DNA from: an uncultured Sphingomonadaceae bacterium
GTDB taxonomy: Bacteria; Pseudomonadota; Alphaproteobacteria; Sphingomonadales; Sphingomonadaceae
Assembly: GCA_903871605.1 (NCBI GenBank)
Contig: CAIQHF010000011.1
Coordinates: forward strand, 26,259 to 90,258
DNA: 64,000 bases
Reading direction: 5' to 3'
Below are positions 41,743-53,023 of the stretch, one piece after another; position 1 is the first letter of the stretch, and every line of letters begins with the position of its first letter. The notes under the pieces are model-generated. The model ran no database searches and was not told the origin of the DNA. It was given only the letters and a program-made list of their open reading frames with translations. Both the position numbers and the translations under genes were made by a program.

Positions 41743-43169
41743 TTGACGTCTCCCGCGCCGGGTTGGCCGAGCTCGAAATCGGATACCGGCCTCAGCCTCG
41801 GATCCGTCTCGTCGTAGAGCAGCGCCCCGTCGATCCAGACCTTGTCGGGGCGCGAATAGACGCTGAGCGGATTGCCGTTCCACAGCACCACATCCGCCAT
41901 TTTGCCGGGCCGGAGGCTACCTGTCTTGTCGGCGATGCCGAGCGCCCTGGCAGGATTGTAGGACAGCCATTCCCACGCCACCGCATCGGGAATGTCGATC
42001 CCCGCGCGACGTCCCGCGGCCTGCGCCTTGGCGACTTCCTGATTGAGCCTCTGGATGCCGTTCTGATCGTCCGAATGGATCATCCCGCACGCGCCGGCCT
42101 TCTGGATCAGCGCGAGATTCTCGGGGATGCCGTCATAGCTCTCCATCTTGAAGCCGAACCAGTCGGCCCAGACGGCCGCACAGATGTCGTTCTGCTTGAG
42201 ATAGTCGGTGATCTTATAGGCCTCGACCGCATGGTGGAAGGCCGAGACATGATAGCCGAACTCCTTCGACATATCGATCACATTGGCCATTTCGTCGGCG
42301 CGGTAGCAATGATTGTGGACGAGGATCTCGCCGTCGAGGACGCCGCGCAGCGTGTCCATCTGGAGGTCGCGCGCCGGCGGATCGCCACCGTCCTTTTCAT
42401 ATTTGTCCCATTTGCGCTTATATTCGGCCGCCTTGGCCCAGGTCTCCCGGTCGACCGCGATATTGCCCATGCGCGTCGAGGGCTCGCGATGCTGCTGGCC
42501 ATAGACGCGCTTGGGATTTTCGCCGCACGCCATTTTGAGACCATAGGGCGCGCCGGGAAACTTCATTCCCTGCACGGTGCGCGCATAGACATTCTTGAGC
42601 ACCACCGATCGGCCGCCGAACAGATTGGCGGAGCCCGGCAGGATCTGCAACGTCGTCACCCCACCATTGGCGAGCGCGCGCGAGAAGCCCGGATCCTGCG
42701 GCCAGACGCTGTGTTCGGCCCATACCTCGGCGGTCACCGGCGCGGTCGCCTCATTGCCGTCGGAGAGCGCCCTGACGCCGGGCGAGGCATAGTCGCCGAG
42801 ATGGCTGTGGACGTCGATCACCCCGGGCGTGATCCATTTGCCGCTTCCGTCGATGACGACGGCGCCGGCAGGGGGGGCGATGTCCTGCGCGACCTGGACG
42901 ATCTTGCCGTCGGCGAACAGCACCGCGCCATGATCGATCCGGCCGCCCTCGCCATCATAGACGGTGACGTTGCGGACCAGCGTCGGGACGCCGGGATAGG
43001 CATGGTAGGTCGAGGGGAAGGGGTCGTGATTATAGCCCTTGGCCTGTCCCGGAGGCGGCGCGGACGATGCCGCCTTGGGCGGCGCGGCGCTGGCGCAGGC
43101 GACCAGTGACAGACAGGTGGCGACGGACACGATGCCGCGCGTGACGCGCGTTATCCCGATATGCTGCAC
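41739..43169 (-). CDS. Amidohydrolase-family lipoprotein
   Basis: The 476-residue predicted lipoprotein (lipobox around SLVAC25) has an intact amidohydrolase metal site. HSH is at 121-123 in GVIDVHSHLGDYAS, with further His residues in LVHNHCYRADE, VSAFHHAVEA and GMIHSDDQNG, the last carrying the catalytic Asp. LRPGKMADVVLWNGNPL closes the composite domain. Substrates of this periplasmic group are poorly known; dipeptidase-like or imidazolonepropionase-like activity is possible. The GTG start has GGGGGC upstream. The next gene overlaps by 4 nt. Confidence 0.9.
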   Translation of the reverse strand: MQHIGITRVTRGIVSVATCLSLVACASAAPPKAASSAPPPGQAKGYNHDPFPSTYHAYPGVPTLVRNVTVYDGEGGRIDHGAVLFADGKIVQVAQDIAPPAGAVVIDGSGKWITPGVIDVHSHLGDYASPGVRALSDGNEATAPVTAEVWAEHSVWPQDPGFSRALANGGVTTLQILPGSANLFGGRSVVLKNVYARTVQGMKFPGAPYGLKMACGENPKRVYGQQHREPSTRMGNIAVDRETWAKAAEYKRKWDKYEKDGGDPPARDLQMDTLRGVLDGEILVHNHCYRADEMANVIDMSKEFGYHVSAFHHAVEAYKITDYLKQNDICAAVWADWFGFKMESYDGIPENLALIQKAGACGMIHSDDQNGIQRLNQEVAKAQAAGRRAGIDIPDAVAWEWLSYNPARALGIADKTGSLRPGKMADVVLWNGNPLSVYSRPDKVWIDGALLYDETDPRLRPVSDFELGQPGAGDVK

Positions 43170-43244
43170 GAATTGCCCCCGACGCTGAACGATCGCCTAG
43201 CCTAGCTGCTTCCGGGCCCGGATCAAGCCGGTTGCCAGCCGGCG

Positions 43245-43757
43245 CTATTGGTGGCCGTCCTCGGCTGCGCCCCGTCCGCCGCCACGGCGCATTCCGCCGT
43301 GCGCCGCAGTACGCTCGTCGGCGGTCAATATGCCGTCGCCATTGCTGTCCATCCGCTGGAAGCGTCGCGTCGCCGCGGCGTAAATCTCGGTCCTGTCGAT
43401 ATATCCATCGCCGTTGGTGTCGAGCCGCGCGAACGTTCGCACCGGGTCGTAGCCGCCCTCGGCGCCGTGATGCCCTTCGGAACGGCCGCCGTCGCCACGG
43501 TCGCCACGGTCGCCACGGTCGGGGCGCGCGGCGATCTGCGCGGACCATTCAGCCAGGCTGATCCGGCCGTCGCCGTCGGTGTCCGCGGTCATCATCCGCG
43601 CGGCCTGCGCCGCCTGGAACTGGGCAAGCGTCATGCCGGCATCGGCCGGGCGTGCGTCGCCTGCCGACGGGGACGGGGGCGGCGGGGTCTGTGCGACCGC
43701 CGCCGCGGCGGACGGCAGCAGCGCGGCGAGCGCGACCCGGAGCATGTACTGGCGCAT
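43245..43757 (-). CDS. Exported EF-hand calcium-binding protein
   Basis: The 170-residue protein has a signal peptide (LRVALAALLPSAAAAVAQ) and three good EF-hand loops: DTDGDGRISLAEW, DTNGDGYIDRTEI and DSNGDGILTADER. A short Arg/Asp/Gly repeat (DRGDRGDRGDGG) lies between the first and second loops. It is calcium-binding with high likelihood and probably periplasmic or secreted. It lies 66 nt downstream of the large TonB-dependent receptor gene on the same strand, so the two may share a transcript. Confidence 0.88.
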   Translation of the reverse strand: MRQYMLRVALAALLPSAAAAVAQTPPPPSPSAGDARPADAGMTLAQFQAAQAARMMTADTDGDGRISLAEWSAQIAARPDRGDRGDRGDGGRSEGHHGAEGGYDPVRTFARLDTNGDGYIDRTEIYAAATRRFQRMDSNGDGILTADERTAAHGGMRRGGGRGAAEDGHQ

Positions 43758-43823
43758 CGGTCTATCCTTTCGCATCGAAACCGACATTGAGCTGAACGAT
43801 CGCGCCGGCCGATCGGCCAAGCC

Positions 43824-46469
43824 TCAGAAGAACAATTTGCGCAGGCTGATCCGGACAGTGCGGCCCAGCGGATCGAGATAGTCGGGCTGGTAGGCCAGCG
43901 GGGTCGCGCCGGTCGCGTCGCGGACGTGCTGGCGCGTATCGAGTATGTTGTTGACCGCCAGCGTAACGCGCATCCCGCGCGCCCAGCGGTGCCGGATCAG
44001 CGCAGGCTGCTGGCCGAGATCGACGAACAGCCGGAAATTGGCGACCGCGAGGCTGGAAAAGTGCAGGTTGCTCGCCGCTGCCGTATCGGGTCCGGCGGTG
44101 ACCGTCGTCGCGCTCTGCCACGATCCCGTCATCCGCGCGCCGATGCCGCCCTGCGTCAATCCCAGCTGGAGATCGATCTGGTGACGCGGTTGGCCACCGC
44201 CGGTGCCCGTTGCGCCGCCGTTCAGCAGGTCGAGCGTCGGGCCGCCCGGCTGGACGAGGATGTCGTCGCGAAAATACCAGGTGTGATAGAGCGAGACCTG
44301 CAGCCGGCCGCCCTGCTGCGCGCCGCGACCGCCGAAACCGCCGCCGCCTCCCCGTCCGCCGTCACCACCGCGTCCGCCGTCACCGCCGCGCTCGCCCGGT
44401 CCACCGCCGCCCGGTCCACCGCCGCCCGGTCCGCTGCCGCCGGATCCGCCGCGCCCTGCGCCGTCGCCACCCGGACGCTGGAATACGCCCGCCTGCCGCA
44501 GCGCGCGATAGGCATCGACCAGCGCCTGCGGCGTCTTGAGCTTCTGCGTGAAGTTGACGCCCCAGCGCAGTTCCTGCCGTGTCTCGCGGTCGAAATTGAG
44601 CGGGCGGACGTCGATGCTTTCCAGATCGCCCTCGGCGTTGCGCGCGAAGCGATCGGGAAAGGCGAGTTCGATCGCGGCGGTCGGCGAGGGGAAAGCGGCA
44701 ATCGCGTTGCGGATCGTGCTGCGTATATAGTTCGCCGAGAGGGTCAGGTCGATCGCCTTGAACGGCTTGATCGTCAGCCCGAGCTTGTCGACACGGCGGC
44801 TATCCGCGCGCAGATCGGGATTGCCGCCCGCCGTCTCGCTGACGTTGACGGTCTGGCCGGTGAGATAGTCGAACACCGGCACCCCGGGCGTCGTCACGAC
44901 CGGGCCGGCGAGCTGCTGGACGGTCGGGATGCCGTGGTCGTGCGTCGTCGAGGCGATCAGCGTGATGCCCTCGCGCGGCGTCCAGTTGAGGCCGTAGCCG
45001 AGCGTCGTTTCGGTGCCGAAGTCGTTATAATGATCGACCGCGAGGTTGGTGTTGGCCGACAGCGTGCCGAGAAACGGCAGGACATGATGCGTGCGGCTGG
45101 CGAGCGGCAGGTCGAGATTGAGTTGCGCGCTGGCGTCGCTGCGCGACAGGCTGGTGTGCTGTTCCACGCCTCCGCGTGTCGAGCTGGTGTCGAAGCCGCT
45201 GTCGGCATAGCCGATCTTGATGCTGGTCGCGAGCGGGCCTGCGGGGACGTCGATGATCGGGCCGTTGGCGACGAACTGGACGTTGCCCGAATCGGACAAT
45301 GCGCGCGCGGTCGACCGCACGCGGCCGCCGATCAGCGTGGCGGGCAACGTGCCGAAGGGATCGACGGTCGGATCAGCGGAATCGAGCGCGGCCTGCAGGG
45401 CCGACGTGTCGCGCCCGGTGTCGGTATGAGTCCGCGTATCGCCGTGATCATATCCCGCGGTGAACGACAGCCGCCATTTGGCGACGTCGGCATTGACCGT
45501 GGTGCCGAGATGCGCGGTCAGCGTCTTGACGTCCTGCTGCAGCGCATCGGTGTCGAGATAGCGCGGAATGGTGACGTCGGTGCCGGACGTGTTGAACGGA
45601 TCGTCCGCCGACACCTTGAGGTTTGCCGACGGCAGCCCGCGCAGCGAGCCGCTGTCGCTATAGTCGAGCGTCGCGTTGAGCGTCGCGTTGAGATGTTTGC
45701 CGAACGGATGCGCGAGCACCGAATTGACGCTCAGCGTCTTCGCCGACGGCGCGATCGTCCGGTAGGGCGACAGGTCGCCGATCGGATCATAAAGGTGCGT
45801 GGCAGGAACAGGCGCGTCGATGTCGCGCTGGCTTTCCTTGAGCGCCGCCGTGTCGGTCGCCTTGATGTCGACATTGAGCCGGTCGTCGCCGCGGATGCGG
45901 AGCAGATCGAGATCGCCGGTGCCGCTCTCCGCGCCGCCATCGGTCGTGGTCAGGCCGCCACCCTCGGCGGTGACCGCGCGGAAGCGGCGGCGCAGAACGA
46001 TATTCACGACGCGCTGATCGGCGGTATAGCCATATTTGAGCGCGACCTCCTCGGGCAGGATGTCGACGCGCAGGATCGCCTCGGTCGGGATATCGCGGAT
46101 CTCGGTGAAGCCCGAGATGCGTCGGCCGTTGAGCAGCACCACCGGGCTTTCGCCGCCGCGCCCGCGATCGGAGCGGATCTCGGGGGCAAGCTCGTTGAGC
46201 AGGTCGGCGACCGAACTCACTCCGTAGGCGCGGATGTCGGCCGGGCCATATTGCAGTTCGGGCGGAATGTCGCCGACGACCGCGCCGGGCAGCGGCGGCC
46301 TGACCCCGTTGACGACGATATCCGGGCTCGCATCGTCGTCGGCGGCCGGGGACGGCGGCGGCGCGGACGCGCGTTGCGCCGCCGCCGGGAGCCCCAGCGA
46401 CGACAGCGCGATCGCGGCCAGCAGGCGCGACCGCAGCCGCCAATGGACCCTATTTGTCGTCAACGACAT
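43824..46469 (-). CDS. TonB-dependent outer-membrane receptor with Gly-rich insert
   Basis: The 881-residue protein has a signal peptide ending AAAQ and a TonB-box-like DIVVNG. The plug domain has YGVSSVADLLNELAPE and SPVVLLNGRRISGF. A 22-strand-type barrel follows, ending in ISLRKLFF. A Gly-rich low-complexity segment (roughly 44330-44480 in DNA) interrupts the later part of the barrel, probably a large external or periplasmic loop. The substrate cannot be inferred: there is no adjacent siderophore or sugar system, but modABC is divergent on the other side. A second in-frame ATG at 46490 is also possible as start. Confidence 0.9.
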   Translation of the reverse strand: MSLTTNRVHWRLRSRLLAAIALSSLGLPAAAQRASAPPPSPAADDDASPDIVVNGVRPPLPGAVVGDIPPELQYGPADIRAYGVSSVADLLNELAPEIRSDRGRGGESPVVLLNGRRISGFTEIRDIPTEAILRVDILPEEVALKYGYTADQRVVNIVLRRRFRAVTAEGGGLTTTDGGAESGTGDLDLLRIRGDDRLNVDIKATDTAALKESQRDIDAPVPATHLYDPIGDLSPYRTIAPSAKTLSVNSVLAHPFGKHLNATLNATLDYSDSGSLRGLPSANLKVSADDPFNTSGTDVTIPRYLDTDALQQDVKTLTAHLGTTVNADVAKWRLSFTAGYDHGDTRTHTDTGRDTSALQAALDSADPTVDPFGTLPATLIGGRVRSTARALSDSGNVQFVANGPIIDVPAGPLATSIKIGYADSGFDTSSTRGGVEQHTSLSRSDASAQLNLDLPLASRTHHVLPFLGTLSANTNLAVDHYNDFGTETTLGYGLNWTPREGITLIASTTHDHGIPTVQQLAGPVVTTPGVPVFDYLTGQTVNVSETAGGNPDLRADSRRVDKLGLTIKPFKAIDLTLSANYIRSTIRNAIAAFPSPTAAIELAFPDRFARNAEGDLESIDVRPLNFDRETRQELRWGVNFTQKLKTPQALVDAYRALRQAGVFQRPGGDGAGRGGSGGSGPGGGGPGGGGPGERGGDGGRGGDGGRGGGGGFGGRGAQQGGRLQVSLYHTWYFRDDILVQPGGPTLDLLNGGATGTGGGQPRHQIDLQLGLTQGGIGARMTGSWQSATTVTAGPDTAAASNLHFSSLAVANFRLFVDLGQQPALIRHRWARGMRVTLAVNNILDTRQHVRDATGATPLAYQPDYLDPLGRTVRISLRKLFF
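44335..44480 (-). repeat. Gly-rich low-complexity coding repeat in the TonB receptor
   Basis: Short GC-rich repeats encode runs such as GGSGPGGGGPGGGGPGER and GGDGGRGGDGGRGG. They look like slippage-prone DNA within an otherwise normal receptor gene. Confidence 0.75.
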
Positions 46470-46554
46470 CCCCCTCGATCCGAGCCGCATATCAGCGCTT
46501 TGCTACCGCAGATTTCAGCGATGAAAGGCGCGCCGCGGGCGTGACATTGCGTCG

Positions 46555-46582
46555 CGCGCGATATGCCGCCATGTATCACGCG
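46555..46582. promoter_or_regulatory. Interrupted palindrome upstream of modA (candidate operator)
   Basis: CGCGCGATAT (46555-46564) and ATGTATCACGCG (46571-46582) form an imperfect inverted repeat, 8 of the first 9 arm pairs matching, about 20 nt before the modA start. Its size resembles a dimeric regulator site. It does not match the ModE consensus closely, so which regulator (if any) binds is unknown. Confidence 0.35.
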
Positions 46583-46601
46583 CCTTCCGCTGGAGCCCGT
46601 C

Positions 46602-47387
46602 ATGCGCCCGATCGTTCGCCTTCTATCTGCGGTGCTGATGCTGGTCGCGACGCTGACATTGTCGGCGGCGGCGACCGCGAAGCCGCCGCTGGTGCTCGCC
46701 GCGGCCAGCCTGCAGGAATCGCTCAACGCTGCCGCCGACGCATGGGCGGCGCGTCACCACGAGCGCCCCATCCTCTCTTTTGCGGCCTCCTCCGCGCTGG
46801 CCAGACAGATCGATGCCGGCGCGCCCGCGGATTTGTTCATCTCGGCCGATGAACCGTGGATGGACGATGTGCAGAAGAACGGCTTCGTCGCACCCGGCAC
46901 GCGCGTTTCCTTCCTCGCCAATACGCTGGTGCTGGTCGCGCCCGCCGCGAGCACGGCCAAGATCGCGATCCGTCCGGGCTTCGCGCTCGCGCAGGCGCTG
47001 GGCGACGGCCGGCTGGCGATGGCCGATCCCGAGTCGGTCCCGGCCGGCAAATATGGCAAGGCATCGCTGGTATCGCTCGGCGTGTGGTCGAGCGTCAGCG
47101 GCAAGGTGGTCCGCGGCGACAGCGTGCGCGCGGCGCTCGCCTTCGTCGAGCGTGGCGAGGCGCCGTTCGGCATCGTCTATGCCACCGACGCGCTATCCTC
47201 GAAGGCGGTGCGGATCGTCGGCGTGTTCCCCAATGCGAGCCATCCGCCGATCACCTACCCGATCGCGCGGCTCGCGGCCTCGGCCAGCCGCGAGGCGGAG
47301 GCGTTCCGACTGTTCCTGATCTCCGCGCAGGGGCGCGCCATCTTCCGGCATTTCGGCTTCCTGCCGCACCGGCCGCAGGCACTCTGA
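46602..47387 (+). CDS. modA: Molybdate ABC transporter substrate-binding protein
   Basis: The 261-residue periplasmic protein has a signal peptide (LLSAVLMLVATLTLSAAATA) and the ModA landmarks: VLAAASLQESLNAAA, FAASSALARQIDAGAPADLFISAD, and the Ser/Tyr residues binding the oxyanion (AGKYGKASL, GIVYATDA). It is followed at once by modB and modC. ATG 46602 has GGAG 7 nt upstream. Confidence 0.94.
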   Translation: MRPIVRLLSAVLMLVATLTLSAAATAKPPLVLAAASLQESLNAAADAWAARHHERPILSFAASSALARQIDAGAPADLFISADEPWMDDVQKNGFVAPGTRVSFLANTLVLVAPAASTAKIAIRPGFALAQALGDGRLAMADPESVPAGKYGKASLVSLGVWSSVSGKVVRGDSVRAALAFVERGEAPFGIVYATDALSSKAVRIVGVFPNASHPPITYPIARLAASASREAEAFRLFLISAQGRAIFRHFGFLPHRPQAL

Positions 47388-47391
47388 GCGG

Positions 47392-48090
47392 GTGTTCCTG
47401 TCCGCCGACGAGTGGCAGATCGTTGACCTGTCGCTCAAGGTGAGCGGGTGCGCCGTGGTATTTACGCTGCCGCCCGCATTCGCGCTCGCCTATCTGCTGG
47501 CGCGCGGGAGATTTCCCGGCAAGATCCTGCTCGACGCGCTGGTCCATCTGCCGCTCGTCCTGCCGCCGGTGGTGACGGGATGGCTGCTGCTGATCGGCTT
47601 CGGCCAGCGCGGGCCGATCGGGAGCCGGCTGCACGAATGGTTCGGGCTGACGCTGATCTTCCGCTGGACGGGCGCCGCGCTGGCGGCCGGGGTCATGGCA
47701 CTGCCGCTGATGGTCCGCGCGATGCGGCTGTCGATCGAGGCGGTCGACCGGCGCCTCGAAGGTGCTGCGCGGACATTGGGCGCGTCGGGCTGGCGGGTAT
47801 TCTGGACGATCACCGTGCCGCTCGCCTTGCCCGGCGTACTGGCGGGGCTGGTGCTGGGCTTTGCGCGCTCGATCGGCGAGTTCGGCGCGACGATCACCTT
47901 CGTCTCCAACATTCCCGGCGAGACCGAGACGCTGCCTATCGCGATCTATGCCGCGCTGCAGGTGCCCGGATCGGATGCGATCGTGACGCGGCTCGCGGTC
48001 ACTTCGGTGATCCTGTCGCTGGGCGCGCTCGTCCTCTCGGAAGTCCTGTCGCGCCGCGCGGGCGCGGGGCAGGGCGGCCATGTCCTTTGA
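47392..48090 (+). CDS. modB: Molybdate ABC transporter permease
   Basis: The 232-residue inner-membrane permease has about five helices and the ABC-contact EAA loop (EGAARTLGASGWRVFWTITVPLALPG). HLPLVLPPVVTGWLLL and GFARSIGEFGATITFVSNIPGETETLP are ModB hallmarks. The GTG start follows modA by 4 nt, and the end overlaps modC by 11 nt. Confidence 0.95.
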   Translation: MFLSADEWQIVDLSLKVSGCAVVFTLPPAFALAYLLARGRFPGKILLDALVHLPLVLPPVVTGWLLLIGFGQRGPIGSRLHEWFGLTLIFRWTGAALAAGVMALPLMVRAMRLSIEAVDRRLEGAARTLGASGWRVFWTITVPLALPGVLAGLVLGFARSIGEFGATITFVSNIPGETETLPIAIYAALQVPGSDAIVTRLAVTSVILSLGALVLSEVLSRRAGAGQGGHVL

Positions 48091-48700
48091 CGTCGACGTC
48101 AGGCGGCGGATGGGGCCGAACACCGAAGTCGCGATCGGTTTCGCGACCGGGCCGGGATTGACCGCGCTGTTCGGGCCTTCGGGCGCGGGCAAGACCAGCG
48201 TGCTTGGCATGATCGCAGGGCTCATCCGTCCCGACGCCGGGCATGTCCGCGTCGCCGGCGAGACGCTGTTCGATCTGGACGCCGCGATCGACATGCCGTG
48301 CGCGCGCCGCGCCGCGGGATATGTCTTCCAGGATGCGCGGCTATTCCCGCATCTCAGGGTGCGCGCCAATCTGCGCTACGGGCAGCGGCGCGCGACGACC
48401 CCGGCGATGTCGCTAGAGGCGATGGCGGCGTTCCTCGGCATCGACCATCTGCTCGATCGCTGGCCGCGGACCTTGTCGGGCGGCGAAGCGCAACGCGTCG
48501 CGATCGGGCGTGCCTTGCTCTCGGGGCCGCGTTTCCTGCTGATGGACGAGCCGCTCGCGTCGCTCGATACTGCGCGACGCGGTGAGGTGATGATCCTCAT
48601 CGAGCGCGTGCGCGACCAACTTGGCCTGCCGATCCTGTACGTCAGCCACGATCGCGGCGAAGTCGACCGCCTGGCGGGGACCGTGGTGGAGATGGGGTGA
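48080..48700 (+). CDS. modC: Molybdate ABC transporter ATPase (short form)
   Basis: The 206-residue ATPase has Walker A GPSGAGKTS, the signature LSGGEAQRVAIGRALL, Walker B FLLMDEPLASLD and the switch His in VSHDRGEV. It stops right after the nucleotide-binding domain and lacks the C-terminal TOBE/MOP oxyanion-sensing domain of about 150 residues found in classic ModC. It cannot be inhibited through molybdate binding to that domain. The start overlaps the modB end. Confidence 0.93.
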   Translation: MSFDVDVRRRMGPNTEVAIGFATGPGLTALFGPSGAGKTSVLGMIAGLIRPDAGHVRVAGETLFDLDAAIDMPCARRAAGYVFQDARLFPHLRVRANLRYGQRRATTPAMSLEAMAAFLGIDHLLDRWPRTLSGGEAQRVAIGRALLSGPRFLLMDEPLASLDTARRGEVMILIERVRDQLGLPILYVSHDRGEVDRLAGTVVEMG

Positions 48701-48760
48701 GCGCGCGCTGAACGCGGCGATGCGCCGGCCAAGCGCTGCCCACCAGCATGGCGGCCGGAT

Positions 48761-49453
48761 CTACCGCGCGCCTTGCCCGAACAGGATTTTCTTCTCCTCC
48801 TCGCTCATCGGCTTGGCGTTCGGATTGACGGTCTCGGCCAGCGCATAGGCGCGCCTCGTCGCGGGGCGCTCGGCGATCGCCCCGTACCAGCGCTTGAGGT
48901 TCGGAAAATCGTTCAGATCCTGATCCTGCCGCTCATGCTGGACGATCCAGGGATAGCTCGCCATGTCGGCGATCGAATAGGCGTCCCCCGCGAGAAACGG
49001 CCGATCGGCAAGCCGCCTGTCCATAACGCCGTAGAGCCGAGCGGTCTCGCGGACGTAGCGGTCGATCGCATAGGGTATCTTCTCCGGCGCATAGACGTTG
49101 AAATGGTGCGTCTGTCCCGCCATCGGGCCGAGCCCGCCCATCTGCCAGAACAGCCACTGCAGCACCTCGGCGCGGCCGTGGAGGTCGCCTGCGATGAAGC
49201 GATCGGTCTTCTCTGCGAGATAGAGCAGGATCGCGCCGCTCTCGAACAGCGCGATCGGCGTGCCGCCGCCGACCGGCTGGTGGTCGACGATCGCCGGCAT
49301 CCGGTTGTTGGGTGCGATCTCGAGAAACGCCGGGTCGAACTGGTCGCCTTTGCCGATATTGACGGGCTTGATCGTGTAGGGGAGCCCGGCTTCCTCGACG
49401 AACAGCGTGATCTTGTGGCCATTGGGGGTGGGCCAATAATAGAGATCGATCAT
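48761..49453 (-). CDS. Glutathione S-transferase family protein (YfcG/Ure2p-like)
   Basis: The 230-residue protein has an N-terminal thioredoxin fold (IDLYYWPTPNGHKITLFVEEAGLPY), the cis-Pro loop NNRMPAIVD and GSH-binding ALFESGAILLYLAEK. The C-terminal helical domain has FLAGDAYSIADMASYPW. The NGHKI start replaces the Ser/Tyr of classic GSTs, as in YfcG/Ure2p-like disulfide-bond oxidoreductases. The reaction is probably disulfide or peroxide reduction. Confidence 0.92.
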   Translation of the reverse strand: MIDLYYWPTPNGHKITLFVEEAGLPYTIKPVNIGKGDQFDPAFLEIAPNNRMPAIVDHQPVGGGTPIALFESGAILLYLAEKTDRFIAGDLHGRAEVLQWLFWQMGGLGPMAGQTHHFNVYAPEKIPYAIDRYVRETARLYGVMDRRLADRPFLAGDAYSIADMASYPWIVQHERQDQDLNDFPNLKRWYGAIAERPATRRAYALAETVNPNAKPMSEEEKKILFGQGAR

Positions 49454-49599
49454 CCATGCGCTCCGGTCGGCTTCGTCGGCGCGCAGATGGGGAGCAGCGC
49501 GTCGCTCTGCTAGTGCGCGCGCGCAATGTTTCGACGATGGGTTCACCGGCTTCGACGAGGCGGCTAAGGGGGGCGGAATCGCGGCGCCGGAGAATGAAT

Positions 49600-51870
<2,271 letters not shown>

Positions 51871-51909
51871 GATGCGCTGCCGGCCGACGCCGGGGAGCGA
51901 GGCGTGCGC

Positions 51910-52809
51910 CTATCCGATCGGGCGCTGCCCCAGCAGCAGCGGCTGCGCGGCTGCCACGGCGTCGCGCAGCCACAGGATGAAGGCTTCGATCCGCGCGATC
52001 CGCCGCGTGTCTTCGTGCGAGACGAGCCAGAAGGACCGGGCGATGTCGACAGTCTCGGGGATGACCCTGACGAGATCGTCGAAGCGGTCGCCGATGAAGC
52101 ACGGGAGGATGCCGCAGCCGGCGCCGCTCGCGATCAGGCCGGCCTGGGCGATGATGCTGGAGCTGCGGATCGACGGCTCCAGCCGATCATCCAGCTCGGC
52201 GAGATAGCGCAGTTCCGGCGCGTAGATCAGGTCCGGAATATAGCCGACCAGCCGCCGTCCGCGCAGCGCCGCGAGGCTATCGACGTGGCCCGTCGCGTCG
52301 AGATAGCCGCGGGACGCATAGACGCCCAGCCGATAGTCGGTGAGCTTCGCGACGATCAGCGGCCCCGCGCGCGGGCGGGCCAGCATCACCGCGACGTCGG
52401 CCTCGCGCCGCGACGGGTTGAGAAATCCGGTCGATGCGACAAGGTCGACGGCTGTCCTTGGATGGGTGGTCGCGAAATCGGGCAGCCGCGGCGCGATGAA
52501 ATAGGTGCCGAAGCCTTCCGAGACGCTCAGCCGGATCGGTCCCGACAGACCCGAATTCTCCTTCGCCTTCTGCTGGATCGCGCGCGCGCCGACCTCCATC
52601 GCCTCGGCATGCGCGAGCAGGCGGTGGCCGGCTTCCGACAGCACCAGACCGTTGCGTCCCGCCTCGAACAGCGCGGCGCCCAGAACCGCCTCTAGACGTT
52701 GCAAGCCGCGCGAGATCGTCGTCGCATCCTGGCCGGTCGTCTTGGCCGCCGCTGCCAGCGTTCCCGAACCGGCGAGTGCGAGAAATATTTTGATGTCGTC
52801 CCACTTCAT
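51910..52809 (-). CDS. LysR-family transcriptional regulator
   Basis: The 299-residue regulator has an N-terminal helix-turn-helix (WDDIKIFLALAGSGTLAAAAKTTGQDATTISRGLQRLE) and a complete effector domain. It is convergent with maeB (41 nt apart) and divergent from the PilZ gene. No target can be inferred from the neighbourhood beyond possible self-regulation. The preceding GTG at 52812 is an alternative start. Confidence 0.92.
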   Translation of the reverse strand: MKWDDIKIFLALAGSGTLAAAAKTTGQDATTISRGLQRLEAVLGAALFEAGRNGLVLSEAGHRLLAHAEAMEVGARAIQQKAKENSGLSGPIRLSVSEGFGTYFIAPRLPDFATTHPRTAVDLVASTGFLNPSRREADVAVMLARPRAGPLIVAKLTDYRLGVYASRGYLDATGHVDSLAALRGRRLVGYIPDLIYAPELRYLAELDDRLEPSIRSSSIIAQAGLIASGAGCGILPCFIGDRFDDLVRVIPETVDIARSFWLVSHEDTRRIARIEAFILWLRDAVAAAQPLLLGQRPIG

Positions 52810-53023
52810 CACACCTGACTATGCTGCGTTTCTGCAGGCGGAAAGCGTAATCGCTCGGTGTGGTCAGCGACAATGCAGTCGGGCAGCGCGTTCGGTGCGG
52901 ATTCCGTTTCGGCCGGAGATCGGCCGATCGCGTCTTCGCCCGGCCGCATAGCGTGCTGAATTCACCGCACTTTAACGCTCTATTAACTTCCTTCGCGCAC
53001 CTTCGGACGCGCAGGAGGCCACC

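Noticed and set aside
43926..46544. An 872-codon plus-strand frame opposite the TonB receptor
   Set aside because: It overlaps the receptor along its whole length and shows no protein family features.
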